A stretch of 64,000 nucleotides of DNA from Candidatus Solibacter usitatus (GCA_016213245.1 JACRBC010000120.1:16819-80818), one strand, 5' to 3'. Positions 9,032 to 19,588 are shown, numbered from the stretch's first letter. Made by a program: numbers and translations. The notes: generated from the sequence alone by a model not told the origin.

Positions 9032-9955
9032 TCAGTGCCCCTCCGCCTCCAGAAAGCGCTCCGCCTCAATCGCCGCCTTGCAGCCCGCGCCTGACGCCGT
9101 GATCGCCTGCCGGTAGGTGCGGTCCTCCACATCGCCGGCGTGGAACACCCCGGCGATGTTGGTACGCGCCCCGCCGTGGCTCACGATGAATCCGTCGGTG
9201 TCCAGGTCCAGTTGCCCCACAAACGGCTGCGTGTTCGGCACGTGGCCGATGGCCAGAAAAAAACCGTCCACCTCCTGCGTCCACTCCTCGCCCGTCTTCA
9301 CGTTCTTCAGCCGGACGGCCTCGACGGAGTTCTTCGACGCGTCGAAGATATCCACCGGAATCGTGCTGGTCAGCCACTTGATCTTCGGGTTGGCCTTGCA
9401 CCGCTCCAGCATGATCTTCGACGCCCGGAACTCGTCGCGGCGGTGGACCAGCGTCACCTCCGAGCCAAAGCGCGTCAGAAAGTTGGCCTCCTCCATGGCC
9501 GAGTCGCCCCCGCCGATCACCATGATCTTTTTGTCCCTGTAGAAGAAGCCGTCACACGTCGCGCAGGAGCTGACGCCGTGGCCGATCAGCCGCTGCTCGT
9601 TGGGCAGGCCCAGCCAGCGCGCCGAGGCGCCCGAGGCGACAATCAACGTCCGGCACTCGTGCCACTCCTCGTCCACCTTCAGCCGGAACGGCCGCCGGGA
9701 GAGATCCGCCTCCTCTACCTTGCCCGTAACGTACTCAGCGCCGAATCGCGCCGCCTGCTGCTTCATGTTCTCCACCAGTTGCGGGCCCATGATGCCCTCC
9801 GGGAAGCCCGGGAAGTTTTCCACCTCCGTGGTCAGCGAGAGTTGCCCGCCCGGCTCGTGCCCGCTGATCACCAGCGGCTTCAGGCCGGCGCGCGCCGTGT
9901 AGATGGCCGCGGTGTTGCCCGCGCACCCCGATCCGATAATGATGACGTCTCGCAT
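9032..9955 (-). CDS. trxB: Thioredoxin-disulfide reductase
   Basis: MRDVIIIGSGCAGNTAAIYTARAGLKPLVI, CATCDGFFYRDKKIMVIGGGDSAMEEA, GVFHAGDVEDRTYRQAITASGAGCKAA. Confidence 0.95.
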   Translation of the reverse strand: MRDVIIIGSGCAGNTAAIYTARAGLKPLVISGHEPGGQLSLTTEVENFPGFPEGIMGPQLVENMKQQAARFGAEYVTGKVEEADLSRRPFRLKVDEEWHECRTLIVASGASARWLGLPNEQRLIGHGVSSCATCDGFFYRDKKIMVIGGGDSAMEEANFLTRFGSEVTLVHRRDEFRASKIMLERCKANPKIKWLTSTIPVDIFDASKNSVEAVRLKNVKTGEEWTQEVDGFFLAIGHVPNTQPFVGQLDLDTDGFIVSHGGARTNIAGVFHAGDVEDRTYRQAITASGAGCKAAIEAERFLEAEGH

Positions 9956-10030
9956 GAAGTGGTCCTCCCGAGAATATGCTAGCGGATGGGCGAGCGCCGG
10001 CGGAAGCGATAGAATACGCTTCAGATCCCC

Positions 10031-11773
10031 ATGAGACCCGCTCGCATTGCCGCTTTTTCTTTGATGCTCGCCGCCCTCGTCCAGGCTCAACCTTCGCAGA
10101 TGCCCCTCTCGCCCGAGGAGCGCACGCGCTGGTTCCGCGAAGCCAAGTTCGGCATGTTCATCCATTGGGGCGCCTATTCCGTCATCGGCCGCCACGAGTG
10201 GATCCGCACCCAGGCGCAGATTCCCCAGGCCGACTACGATCAGTACGCCCGCGCCTTCAATCCCGTGAAGTTCAACGCCGACTCGTGGGTGGATCTGGCC
10301 AAGAACGCCGGCGCCAAGTACATGGTCATCACCTCCAAGCACCACGACGGCTTCAGCATCTTCCGCAGCCAGACCAGCGACTACGACATCGAAATCACGC
10401 CCTACCCCGGCGACCCCCTGAAACAGCTCGCCGCCGCCGCCAGGAAGAAGGACATGCGCCTCGGCTTCTACCACTCCATCATGGACTGGCATCATCCCGA
10501 CTACCGCCCGCGGCGCTCCTGGGAGTTTCCGAAGAACTTCAAGGAAGGCGGCGACAACAACCGCTATATCGACTTCATGAAGGCGCAGATCAAAGAACTG
10601 CTCACCAACTACGGTGATGTCGCCATGATGTGGTTCGACGGCGAATGGGAGCACACCCTCGCCGAAGCCAAACGCGACGACGAGGTCTACGACTTCATCC
10701 GCGGCCTGCAGCCCAACACCCTGATCAACGACCGCCTGTACGAACGCAAGCCCGGCAACAAAGCCGACTTCGGAACGCCGGAGCAGTACGTGCCCGCCAC
10801 CGGCATGAAGGACCCCTCCGGCAAACCCATCCTCTGGGAGGCCTGCGTCACCATCAACGACGACTCCTGGGGCTACAACAAGTACGAGACCTCCTTCAAG
10901 ACCGAGCGCGATCTCATCCGCATGCTCATCGAGGTGGTCTCCAAGGGCGGCAACCTCCTGCTCAACGTCGGCCCCAAGCCCGATGGCACAATCCAGGACG
11001 AGTTCATCACGCGCCTCAACGCCATGGGCCGCTGGATGAAGGTCAACAGCGAGTCGATCTACGGGACCACAGCCAGCCCGTTTGAGCGCATGTCGTTCTT
11101 CGGCTGCGCCACCACCAAGGGCCGCAAGCTCTACCTGCACGTCTTCGACTGGCCCCGCAACGGCGAGCTGCGCGTCTCGGGCCTGCGCAATATCGTGCAC
11201 TCGGCGCGCCTGCTGGCCGACCCCTCGCGCCAGCTCAGGTCGGCGCGCGACGGCGACGACGTCGTGATCACCATCCCCGGAACGGCCCCGGATGAGGCCG
11301 CCAGCGTCATCGAGTTGAGCCTCGACGGCTCGCCCGTCGCCGTCCCGTTCGCCAACCGCCCGGACGCCAAGGGCGTCCTCCGCCTCGGCGCTGAGTCCTG
11401 CGAGATCGAAACCGCGTTCGGACAGCGAGCCAGGAAGGAGAATGCCCTTGGCCACGTCTTCCTCACCCGCTGGACCCGCGACACGGATGTGCCTTCCTGG
11501 ACGCTGGAAGTCCCCAAGTCCGGGCGCTACAAGGTGGAGGTCAGCTACGCCTCCCGGCACGCTGGTACGCCGCTGGCGGTGGAAATCGGCGGCGCCAAAC
11601 TCGAAACCAAGTCGGTCAACACCGGCGGCGACTGGGTGTTCAAGAGCTCTCCGCTCGGTGAGCTGGAAGTGAAATCCGGCTCGACCGAGGCCCGCGCGCG
11701 CATCCAACCGCAGGGCGGCACCGTGAACCTGGAACGAATTGTTTTACGGCCCGTCGCTCCGGCCGCGAACTGA
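10031..11773 (+). CDS. Alpha-L-fucosidase (GH29)
   Basis: WFREAKFGMFIHWGAYSV, MVITSKHHDGFSIF, MMWFDGEWEHT, GGNLLLNVGPKPDG. Confidence 0.93.
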   Translation: MRPARIAAFSLMLAALVQAQPSQMPLSPEERTRWFREAKFGMFIHWGAYSVIGRHEWIRTQAQIPQADYDQYARAFNPVKFNADSWVDLAKNAGAKYMVITSKHHDGFSIFRSQTSDYDIEITPYPGDPLKQLAAAARKKDMRLGFYHSIMDWHHPDYRPRRSWEFPKNFKEGGDNNRYIDFMKAQIKELLTNYGDVAMMWFDGEWEHTLAEAKRDDEVYDFIRGLQPNTLINDRLYERKPGNKADFGTPEQYVPATGMKDPSGKPILWEACVTINDDSWGYNKYETSFKTERDLIRMLIEVVSKGGNLLLNVGPKPDGTIQDEFITRLNAMGRWMKVNSESIYGTTASPFERMSFFGCATTKGRKLYLHVFDWPRNGELRVSGLRNIVHSARLLADPSRQLRSARDGDDVVITIPGTAPDEAASVIELSLDGSPVAVPFANRPDAKGVLRLGAESCEIETAFGQRARKENALGHVFLTRWTRDTDVPSWTLEVPKSGRYKVEVSYASRHAGTPLAVEIGGAKLETKSVNTGGDWVFKSSPLGELEVKSGSTEARARIQPQGGTVNLERIVLRPVAPAAN

Positions 11774-11815
11774 TCCCGCCGCGTTTGCGTATCTACATGA
11801 GATTGGAGGAATTCG

Positions 11816-12559
11816 ATGCCGTTCCGCTCGCGCCGCTCCGTCCTCGCCCTCGCCTGCCTGGCGGTGGCAGGCTGCGGCGTCAACTGGTCCGATGATTCCA
11901 GGACACCCGGCGGCCGGCCGGGCCCGGTCGTTCGCGACAAAGTAGTGATCGAAAAGGAAAAGGCCGCCCGCGCCGAACTGGTGCAGGTGGATCTCACGAT
12001 GGGCGCCGGTGAACTCGACGTACGCGGCGGCGCGGCCGGCCTGCTCGAAGCCGAGTTCGCCTACAACATCCCCTCCTGGAAGCCGGAGGTCCGTTACGAC
12101 GATTCCAGCTTCCGCGGCCGCCTCTCCATTCGCCAGCCCAAGGGCGACACCACGATCGGAGACGTCAAGAATGAATGGAAGCTGCGGCTGGCCAATTCCA
12201 TCCCTCTCGACATCGCCGTGCGCTGCGGCGCCGGCGAAAACCGCCTGGACCTCCGCGACCTCAAGCTGCGGAGCGTGGAGATCCACCTGGGCGCCGGCAC
12301 GGTCGACCTGGACCTGCGTGGTAAGCCAGAAAAAGACTACGACGTCAGCATCCATGGCGGCGTCGGCGAAGCCACCGTGCGCGTGCCTTCGGCCGCCGGC
12401 GTCGTCGCCGAAGCCCGGGGCGGCATCGGCTCGATCGAGGTCCGGGGCATGAAGAAGGACGGCAGCCGCTGGGTCAACGACGCCTACGGCAAGTCCAAGA
12501 CCACCATCCGCCTGGACGTCAAGGGCGGCATCGGGCAGATCAATATCTTCGGCGGCTAG
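11816..12559 (+). CDS. Lipoprotein with toast-rack/DUF4097-like beta repeats
   Basis: Lipobox LAVAGC; repeated GAGELDVRGG / GAGTVDLDLRG / GGIGSIEVRG motifs. Confidence 0.75.
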   Translation: MPFRSRRSVLALACLAVAGCGVNWSDDSRTPGGRPGPVVRDKVVIEKEKAARAELVQVDLTMGAGELDVRGGAAGLLEAEFAYNIPSWKPEVRYDDSSFRGRLSIRQPKGDTTIGDVKNEWKLRLANSIPLDIAVRCGAGENRLDLRDLKLRSVEIHLGAGTVDLDLRGKPEKDYDVSIHGGVGEATVRVPSAAGVVAEARGGIGSIEVRGMKKDGSRWVNDAYGKSKTTIRLDVKGGIGQINIFGG

Positions 12560-13386
12560 TGATAATACAGCACGTGCGGCTGGAAGCGGCGCCCCACCAG
12601 CTCGCAGGGCCCGCACGTCGTCACATACCGCGGGTTCGCCCCCAGGATCACCTTCGGTAGCACAACCTGGTCGTCCGGCCGGTGGTAGGCGTCGATGGAC
12701 AGGCGCGGCTTGAACCGCGCCAGCGTCTGCCTTGCCCCTGCCAGCGCCTCCCGTTCCGCTCCCTCGATGTCGAGTTTCATGAAATCCACCTTCGGCAATG
12801 CCAGTTCGGCCATCAGCGTGTCGATCCTTACCAGCGGCACCTCGATCTGGCCGTCGCTGTTCTGATCGAACACCACGCTCCCCATGCCGGAGTTGACCCG
12901 CGAAAAATTGAACTTCGTGGATGTTTCGCTGCTCCAGGCACCCCTGGGACAGATCACCACTTTGCCGGCCGCAATCTCGCCGGCGAAATTCCGGCGCAGG
13001 CATTCGAGGTTCAGCGGGTTGATTTCCATCACTACCACTTTGGCCGCGCCTCGATGCAGAGCGAGGTGGGTGTACGTCCCCACGTGCCCGCCTATGTCAA
13101 TCACGATGTCTCCGGGCCGGACCTGCAGCGACGGATTGTTTTCCAGCATGAGTTCGTGCTCCGCCAGAAGGTACGGCACCAGCGCCGAACCGCCAATCGC
13201 GTCCCCGGCCTCCGGCGCCCAGAAGTCGCGCAGGCCGCTGTGCACCTTCACCAGCCCCAGCGCTTCATCCCGGGCGAGAACCCTGGATTGCCGGGTGTAG
13301 CTGTCCAGCAGGTCGCCAAACGGCGCCATGGCCCGCCGTGTATTCAGCGTGGACAGCAGATCGCAGTCCGTTTTGTACCCCTGCAC
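12556..13386 (-). CDS. FkbM family methyltransferase
   Basis: GDIVIDIGGHVGTYTHLAL, VDFMKLDIEGAEREALAGA. Confidence 0.88.
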   Translation of the reverse strand: MQGYKTDCDLLSTLNTRRAMAPFGDLLDSYTRQSRVLARDEALGLVKVHSGLRDFWAPEAGDAIGGSALVPYLLAEHELMLENNPSLQVRPGDIVIDIGGHVGTYTHLALHRGAAKVVVMEINPLNLECLRRNFAGEIAAGKVVICPRGAWSSETSTKFNFSRVNSGMGSVVFDQNSDGQIEVPLVRIDTLMAELALPKVDFMKLDIEGAEREALAGARQTLARFKPRLSIDAYHRPDDQVVLPKVILGANPRYVTTCGPCELVGRRFQPHVLYYH

Positions 13387-13552
13387 ATCTGAACGCCAAC
13401 TTGGCCGAACGTCACCAGGATGGGCACGGCCCAGACCGCTGCCAACCCCACCGCGCCAGCCATGAAGTAACGGACGAGCGAGCTGGTCGTTGTGCGGAAG
13501 GTACTGCGTGCGCTCGGCATTATCCGACTATCGGCCGGCCTGGCCGCCTTCT

Positions 13553-13852
13553 TTATAGCGCCTCAGCGTCCAGCAGGAGCATCGGTGCATCCGGGATCAG
13601 CTCACGGATCTCCGCGGACGCCCGCCGGAGCCGGGCCTCCTGGTCGGCCGCCATAATCATGACCGGCCGGTCGTCGCTCACGCCGAACAGCCGCCCGCGG
13701 TGCACATGATGGCCCTTGCCGAAGCCCATCACGCCGCGCATCACGCTGGCCCCTTCGACCCCCATGCTGTTCAGTTTCCGCACCACGGCCTCGTACAGCG
13801 GCACCTCTCCGTGGCTCTCCGTCTCAGCGAGGAAAATCAGCAGAACTTTCAT
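13553..13852 (-). CDS. DUF190 (PII-like) family protein
   Basis: MKVLLIFLAETESHGEVPLYEAVVRKLNSMGVEGASVMRGVMGFG...; 4-nt overlap with upstream RND gene. Confidence 0.82.
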   Translation of the reverse strand: MKVLLIFLAETESHGEVPLYEAVVRKLNSMGVEGASVMRGVMGFGKGHHVHRGRLFGVSDDRPVMIMAADQEARLRRASAEIRELIPDAPMLLLDAEAL

Positions 13853-16800
13853 CCCTCTTGCGCCGCCTCCTTCTTCGTCGATTCTCCGGTAACCAGCAGG
13901 TACAAGCTCGGCAGCGCCAGCAAAGTCAGCAACAGCGTGGACAGCAGTCCGCCCACAACAACCGTGGCCAGCGGCCGCTGCACGTCGCTGCCGATGCCCG
14001 TCGCGCGCGCCGCCGGCACCATCCCCAAGAGCGCCACCGCAATCATCATGAGGACCGGCCGCATCTGCGCGAGCGCGCCTTGCACCACCGCCTCCTGCAC
14101 CCCCAGTTCGGGATCGCTGCGCCGCCGGCGGTTGATTTCCGCCACTACCAGCACGCCGCTCATCACGGCCACGCCGAACAGACTGATGAAGCCCACCGCG
14201 CTCGACACGCTCAGGTTGATGCCTCGCATCCACAGGAAGACGATCCCGCCCACCAGCGAGAACGGCACGTTCATCAACACCAGCCCCGCATAGACGGGCG
14301 AGCCGAAGGTCCAGAACAGCAACAGGAAGATCACGGCGATGGTCACCGGCATGATGAAGGCCAGCCGCCGCTTGGCCCGTGTCAGGTTTTCGAACTGGCC
14401 GCCCCAATCCACCTCGTACCCCTTCGGCACGCGAATGGCCTTGCTGAACCTCGCCTGCGCATCGGCCACAAAGCTGCCCTGGTCGCGCCCGCGGATGTTC
14501 GTGCGCACCGTGATCTGACGCCGGTTCTCCCGCCGCGCGATGATGCTGGCCCCGTTCACCACCTCGATCCGCGCCAGTTGCGATAGCGGCACGCGCCCGC
14601 CCTCGCGGGTCGACACCAGAATCTCGCCGATCACGTGCGCGTCCTTGCGCGCCTCTGGAACGTAGCGCACCGTCACGTCGAACACCCGTTCGCCTTCAAA
14701 TACCGTGCTCACCGCCCGGCCGCCCACCGCCATTTCGACCACATCCTGCACGTCGCGAACGTTGATGCCATAACGCGCCACCGCCTGCCGGTCCACCTCG
14801 ATCCGCAGTTGCGGCTGGTCCTCTTCCTGTTCAATCGCCGAATCCGCCGCACCGGGTACTTGTTTAATCACTTCCAGCGCCTGCCGCGCCTGCGCCCTCA
14901 ATTCGTCCAGGTTCGGCCCGGTGAAAATCACAGCCAGATCCGCCGCTGATCCGGTTACCGCCTCGGTCACGTTGTCGATGATCGGCTGGGTGAAGCTGAA
15001 TGCCGCTCCGGGGATCTCGTCCCTCAGTTGCTTCGACATCGCCTCGATCAGCGCCGCCTTGTTTCTTCCGCTGCTCCACGTGTCGTAGGGCTTCAGGGCG
15101 ACGAACACCTCGTTCCTGTTCGCCCCATAGGGGTCCGTCCCCGAGTCGTTGCGTCCGCTCTGCGAGCTCACCAGCTTTACCTCGGGGAACCTGGCGAGAA
15201 TAGCCCGTAGCTGCGCCGCCACCTGCGCCGACTTCTCAATCGACACGCCCGGCGCCAGCGTCGCCCTCACCCAGATCACCCCTTCATCCAACTGCGGCAG
15301 AAACTCCGAGCCCAGCGATGCCGCCAGCAGGAAGGCCGCCAGCACCACCGCGACCGATGCCCCGACCGTCACCTTCGGCCAGGCCATGGTGGATTTCAGA
15401 GCCCGCCGGTACAGATCGCCCAGCCAGTGCAGCACGGGGTTGTCCCAGTCCTTGGCGCCATGCCGGAACAGGTACGTCGCCAGCACTGGAATCAGCGTCA
15501 GCGCGATCAGCAGCGAACCCAGCAGCGCGTAGCAGATCGTAAACGCCATCGGCGTGAACAACCGCCTCTCGACTCGCTCCAGCGTGAACAGCGGAATGTA
15601 GGCGCTGATGATGATCATCAGGGAGAAGAAGATCGGGCGTTCCATCTCCAACGCCGCGTCCCGCACGGCCCCCACAACCCCGCTGCGCGTCCCCAGTTTG
15701 CCGGCCCGCTGCCGCTCGACCAGCAGGTGCACCACGTGCTCCACCATCACCAGCGTCCCGTCCACGATGATGCCGAAGTCCAGCGCGCCCAATGACAGCA
15801 GATTCGCCGGGATGCCGGAAACCTGCATGCACACAAACGCGAACAGCAGCGACAACGGAATGGTGATCGCCGTCAACAGCGCCGCGCGCACGCTCCCGAG
15901 AAACAGGAAGAGCACGGCGACGACGATCACCAGCCCTTCCATCAGCGTGTGCGTGACCGTTCCCAGGGTGTTGCTCACCAGGTCCGTGCGGTCATAGATG
16001 GGCGTGATCCTCACGCCCTGGGGGAGCCGCGCGGAGTTCAGTTCGTCCACCGCCTCCTTGATGCCCTCCAGCACCTCGCTCGGGTTTTCGCCGCGGCGCA
16101 TCAGCACGATGCCTTCAACGCCGTTCTGCTTCTCATTCACACCGAAGATGCCCGCCGGCGGCGGCGCGCCAAACTTCACCCGCGCCACGTCCTTGACAAA
16201 TACGGGCACGCCCTTCGACTCGCTGACGACAATGCTCTCCACGTCGGCGATGGACTTCACCTGCCCCACTCCCCGGATCACCAGCGCCTGCTGTCCGTTG
16301 TCCAGCATCGCGCCGCCGGCATTCTGGTTGTTCGCATCCAGCGCCTGTGCCACCTGCGAGACGGTCAGCCCGTACTTGGCCAGCGACAGCGGGTCGATCT
16401 CCACTTGGTACTGCCGGATCAGGCCGCCGAACGGCGTCACGTCCGCCACACCCCGCACCTGCAGGAACCGCGGCTCAATCACCCAGTCCTGCAGTTCCCG
16501 CAACCGCATCGCATTGAAGCCCGGCCCCTCCAGCGAGTACCTGTACAATTCGCCGATGGGCGTCGACAGCGGGCCCAGTGACGGAGTCACACCCGGCGGC
16601 AGGTTGGCGTCCCGCAGCTTTTCCAGCACCACTTGCCGCGCGAAATAGTCGTTCACGCCGTAGGCGAACGTTAACTCCACCACAGACAACCCGAAGATGG
16701 TTCGCGATCTGCGCGCGATCACGTTCGGCACGCTGTTCAAGGCGCGCTCCAGCGGCACCGTCACCTGCTGCTCCACCTCTTCCGCCGCACGCCCCCGGTA

Positions 16801-16956
16801 TTCCGAAATCACGACCACCTGCGTGTCGGAGATATCCGGATAGGCTTCGACCTTCAGTTGCAGGTAGGCCCAGATCCCGGCGCCCACCAGCGCCAGGCCG
16901 ATCAGAAGCGTGATGAAGCGCTGGCGAAGAGAGAAGCGAAGCAGTTGTGCGATCAA
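13849..16956 (-). CDS. HME-type RND efflux permease (CusA/CzcA family)
   Basis: KVEAYPDISDTQVVVISEYRGRAAEEVEQQVTVPLE; about 1035 aa with RND topology. Confidence 0.95.
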   Translation of the reverse strand: MIAQLLRFSLRQRFITLLIGLALVGAGIWAYLQLKVEAYPDISDTQVVVISEYRGRAAEEVEQQVTVPLERALNSVPNVIARRSRTIFGLSVVELTFAYGVNDYFARQVVLEKLRDANLPPGVTPSLGPLSTPIGELYRYSLEGPGFNAMRLRELQDWVIEPRFLQVRGVADVTPFGGLIRQYQVEIDPLSLAKYGLTVSQVAQALDANNQNAGGAMLDNGQQALVIRGVGQVKSIADVESIVVSESKGVPVFVKDVARVKFGAPPPAGIFGVNEKQNGVEGIVLMRRGENPSEVLEGIKEAVDELNSARLPQGVRITPIYDRTDLVSNTLGTVTHTLMEGLVIVVAVLFLFLGSVRAALLTAITIPLSLLFAFVCMQVSGIPANLLSLGALDFGIIVDGTLVMVEHVVHLLVERQRAGKLGTRSGVVGAVRDAALEMERPIFFSLMIIISAYIPLFTLERVERRLFTPMAFTICYALLGSLLIALTLIPVLATYLFRHGAKDWDNPVLHWLGDLYRRALKSTMAWPKVTVGASVAVVLAAFLLAASLGSEFLPQLDEGVIWVRATLAPGVSIEKSAQVAAQLRAILARFPEVKLVSSQSGRNDSGTDPYGANRNEVFVALKPYDTWSSGRNKAALIEAMSKQLRDEIPGAAFSFTQPIIDNVTEAVTGSAADLAVIFTGPNLDELRAQARQALEVIKQVPGAADSAIEQEEDQPQLRIEVDRQAVARYGINVRDVQDVVEMAVGGRAVSTVFEGERVFDVTVRYVPEARKDAHVIGEILVSTREGGRVPLSQLARIEVVNGASIIARRENRRQITVRTNIRGRDQGSFVADAQARFSKAIRVPKGYEVDWGGQFENLTRAKRRLAFIMPVTIAVIFLLLFWTFGSPVYAGLVLMNVPFSLVGGIVFLWMRGINLSVSSAVGFISLFGVAVMSGVLVVAEINRRRRSDPELGVQEAVVQGALAQMRPVLMMIAVALLGMVPAARATGIGSDVQRPLATVVVGGLLSTLLLTLLALPSLYLLVTGESTKKEAAQEG

Positions 16957-16969
16957 AGCGGCTTCTCCC

Positions 16970-18115
16970 TCAATTGCCCTTCAGCAGCATCACTCCGTCC
17001 GTCACCACGCGGTCGCCAGCCTTGATTCCGCCGGCGATTCCCAAGAGGCCGCCCGCCCGGTTCGCAGTCTGCACGCCGGTTTGCCGGAACCGGCCCGGCC
17101 CGGTTTCCACGTACAGGTAACTACCGCTCTGCCCCTGCAGGACGGCCGCGGCCGGCACCACCGGCATCGCCTTCATCCCCTCCACGTGCCGGATGCGTCC
17201 GAACATTTCAGGCAGCAGCCGTCCAATCGGGTTCTGCAGCTCCGCCCGCACCTTTACCGTGCGCGTGGTGGGATCCACTGCGTCTGCAATGCGTTTCACG
17301 CGCGCGCGGAAGTGCTCGCCGGGATACGCACTCAACTCGAGGTCCAGAGCCTCGCCCACCTTGATGAACCGGATCGCCGTCTCCGGCACGTCCGAAGCAA
17401 TCCACACCGTGCTCAGGTCGGCGACCGTCAGTAAGGGCTGGTTGGTGTCGTTCCGGAACTCCCCCGGCACTACGCTCAGTTCCAGCACCTTCCCCGGAAC
17501 CGGCGCCCGCAACGTAATCTTCTGTCCAAACTCGCCAGCCTTCAGGCCCAGAATCGCCAGCCGTCGTGACGCCTGCTCTCGAGCCGCCACAGCCTGTTCC
17601 ACCTGCGCCTTCGCCTGCGCCATGGCGTTTTCGGCGTTCAGCACTTCCTTCTTCGCGATGGCCTGGTGCTCCAGCAGGTCCCGCGTGCGCTCCAGGTCCG
17701 CCTGCGCCTTCAGCAGGTTCGCTTTCATCTGGCCCAGCGCCGAATCCGCCTGCAAGTAGGCGGAAATCGCCACGTCGGCGTCCGGACTCTCGATCGTCGC
17801 CACCGGCTCCCCTTCCTTCACGGCATCGCCCAGCTTCACAAAGACCTGCGTGATGCGCCCGGCCACGGGCGTCACAACCCGCGAAACCCTGTTCGGATTC
17901 ACTTCAATCCTGCCCGGCGCGTCGACCTCGTCCACCGGCACGTCCGCTTCCTTCACGATCTCCACCTTGATCTGCCGCAACTTCGGTGAGTCCGGAGCGA
18001 TTACCACTTCGCCCGGACCAGCCGCCGCGGCCACCGCCGGGGCCTTCGCGCCGTCTCCGCTCTTCGAACAGCCTGCCAGCAGGCCGGCCAACAACAACAA
18101 TCCTGCAATCCTCAT
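16970..18115 (-). CDS. Efflux RND periplasmic adaptor subunit (CusB/CzcB family)
   Basis: Lipobox LLAGC, APVAGRITQVFVKLGDAVKEGEPVATIESPD, HlyD-like architecture. Confidence 0.92.
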   Translation of the reverse strand: MRIAGLLLLAGLLAGCSKSGDGAKAPAVAAAAGPGEVVIAPDSPKLRQIKVEIVKEADVPVDEVDAPGRIEVNPNRVSRVVTPVAGRITQVFVKLGDAVKEGEPVATIESPDADVAISAYLQADSALGQMKANLLKAQADLERTRDLLEHQAIAKKEVLNAENAMAQAKAQVEQAVAAREQASRRLAILGLKAGEFGQKITLRAPVPGKVLELSVVPGEFRNDTNQPLLTVADLSTVWIASDVPETAIRFIKVGEALDLELSAYPGEHFRARVKRIADAVDPTTRTVKVRAELQNPIGRLLPEMFGRIRHVEGMKAMPVVPAAAVLQGQSGSYLYVETGPGRFRQTGVQTANRAGGLLGIAGGIKAGDRVVTDGVMLLKGN

Positions 18116-19407
18116 GGGGTTACTGACTTTCCGGTCACTGCATCAATCAGGAAGAGACTCTTCGTATAGTCGCCCCTGGCTTCGTTGTAGCTCTGTATCG
18201 CGTCGATGTAAGCGCGCTGCGCGTCCAGAAACTCCAGCAGCGACGCCTCTCCCCGCCGGTAGCTATACTCCGTGATGTCCCGCACCTGTTTCGCCTCCGC
18301 CATCAGACTCCCCTTAATCCGCTCCAAGAGATTCCATGCGCTGGCATATTGCTGGCAGGCGTTCTCAACCTCCGTTGAGATCAGCGTCTCCAGCGCCTGC
18401 GATCGCATCTCCGTCTGCCTGGTCTCCAGTCGCGCACGCTCAATCTCGCCCTGGTTGCGGTTGTACAACGGCATCGGAAACTGCAGGTACACGCCGAAAG
18501 TCCGCCCATCGGAGTACCCGTACTGGTGGTGGTACATCAAGCTCGCCGTGTAGTCGGGCCGCGCCAGCGATTTCTGCAGTCTCGTGTCCGCCGCCGCCCG
18601 CTCGGCGTCTTTCCTCTGGGCAAGCAGGTCGGGTCTCTGCTGCAGCGCCTGCGTCTTCAGCTCGTCGAGCAACACGATGGCAGGCCGCTCATTCAGCGCA
18701 CCGGCAAGGTCGAAGCTCGAGTCCTTGCTCTTCCGCCCGATCAATTGCTGGAGGTTGTTGCCCGCCGTCAGCAACCGCAGTTCGGCCTGACGCAACGAGT
18801 TCTCGAATTGCTGCTGCGCGACCCGCATTCGAACCAATTCCACCCCTGCAAGGTCGCCGGCCTTCACCCTGGCCGCATTCACCTGGATGATGTCGCTGAA
18901 CACTTTCAGGTTCTGGCGCGCCAGGTTCACGCTTTCCTTTGCCAGGAGGTACTCGACGCACGCCAATCGCACGTTGAGCGAGAGGATGCGAATCGAATCG
19001 ACAAGCCGTAGATCGGCGACAGCCGTAGCCAGCTTCGCCAGGGCCATTCTTCCCGGCCTCTTGCCAGGACCTTCGATAATGTAGTCCACATGAGTGCTCC
19101 ACTCCGAAGGACCTGCGCTGTTGGCTACCGTCAAACCTCGACCGAGCCAATCGAGGTAGTCCCAAGCGAAGTTCAGAACCGGATTGGGGCGCAAAGCTGC
19201 CTGGATCTCCCGCGCCTTCGAAATCGGCACGTTTTGCTTCTCAGCCATCAGAGCCAGGTTGTTCCTGAGAGACTCTTCCACCGCCTGGTCAATCGTAAGA
19301 ATTTGCGGCGCCGTCTGCCCGCGGACCGAGTGGGGAGACAGGCTCAGCAGCAACACACTCGCAAGGAATCCCGTTTTCACTTCCTTCCAGTATGAACAAG
19401 TCCCCAT
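18112..19407 (-). CDS. TolC family outer membrane protein (CzcC-like)
   Basis: Coiled-coil OEP repeats, RPDLLAQRKDAERAAAD; signal peptide after start at 19407 preceded by ggagg. Confidence 0.88.
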   Translation of the reverse strand: MGTCSYWKEVKTGFLASVLLLSLSPHSVRGQTAPQILTIDQAVEESLRNNLALMAEKQNVPISKAREIQAALRPNPVLNFAWDYLDWLGRGLTVANSAGPSEWSTHVDYIIEGPGKRPGRMALAKLATAVADLRLVDSIRILSLNVRLACVEYLLAKESVNLARQNLKVFSDIIQVNAARVKAGDLAGVELVRMRVAQQQFENSLRQAELRLLTAGNNLQQLIGRKSKDSSFDLAGALNERPAIVLLDELKTQALQQRPDLLAQRKDAERAAADTRLQKSLARPDYTASLMYHHQYGYSDGRTFGVYLQFPMPLYNRNQGEIERARLETRQTEMRSQALETLISTEVENACQQYASAWNLLERIKGSLMAEAKQVRDITEYSYRRGEASLLEFLDAQRAYIDAIQSYNEARGDYTKSLFLIDAVTGKSVTP

Positions 19408-19588
19408 CCTCCGCCAATCCCCGGTCCGAGCTAGGCGCGCCACAATAGTTGAGTGGCATCGTAAGATACCCCCATCCTTCGGCTGGGTCCCAATCGCCTC
19501 CCCCCGAACATACGTTCCGTCAATAGCCTCCCCAGGGGATACCGTTCCGTCGAAACTTGTTACAAGCTGGAGATGGGTATCCCTGTCC

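Noticed and set aside
9956-11707. Upstream 584 codons of minus ORF 9032..11707
   Set aside because: Antisense to the GH29 fucosidase; low-complexity GAE/VV-rich translation; trxB starts at 9955
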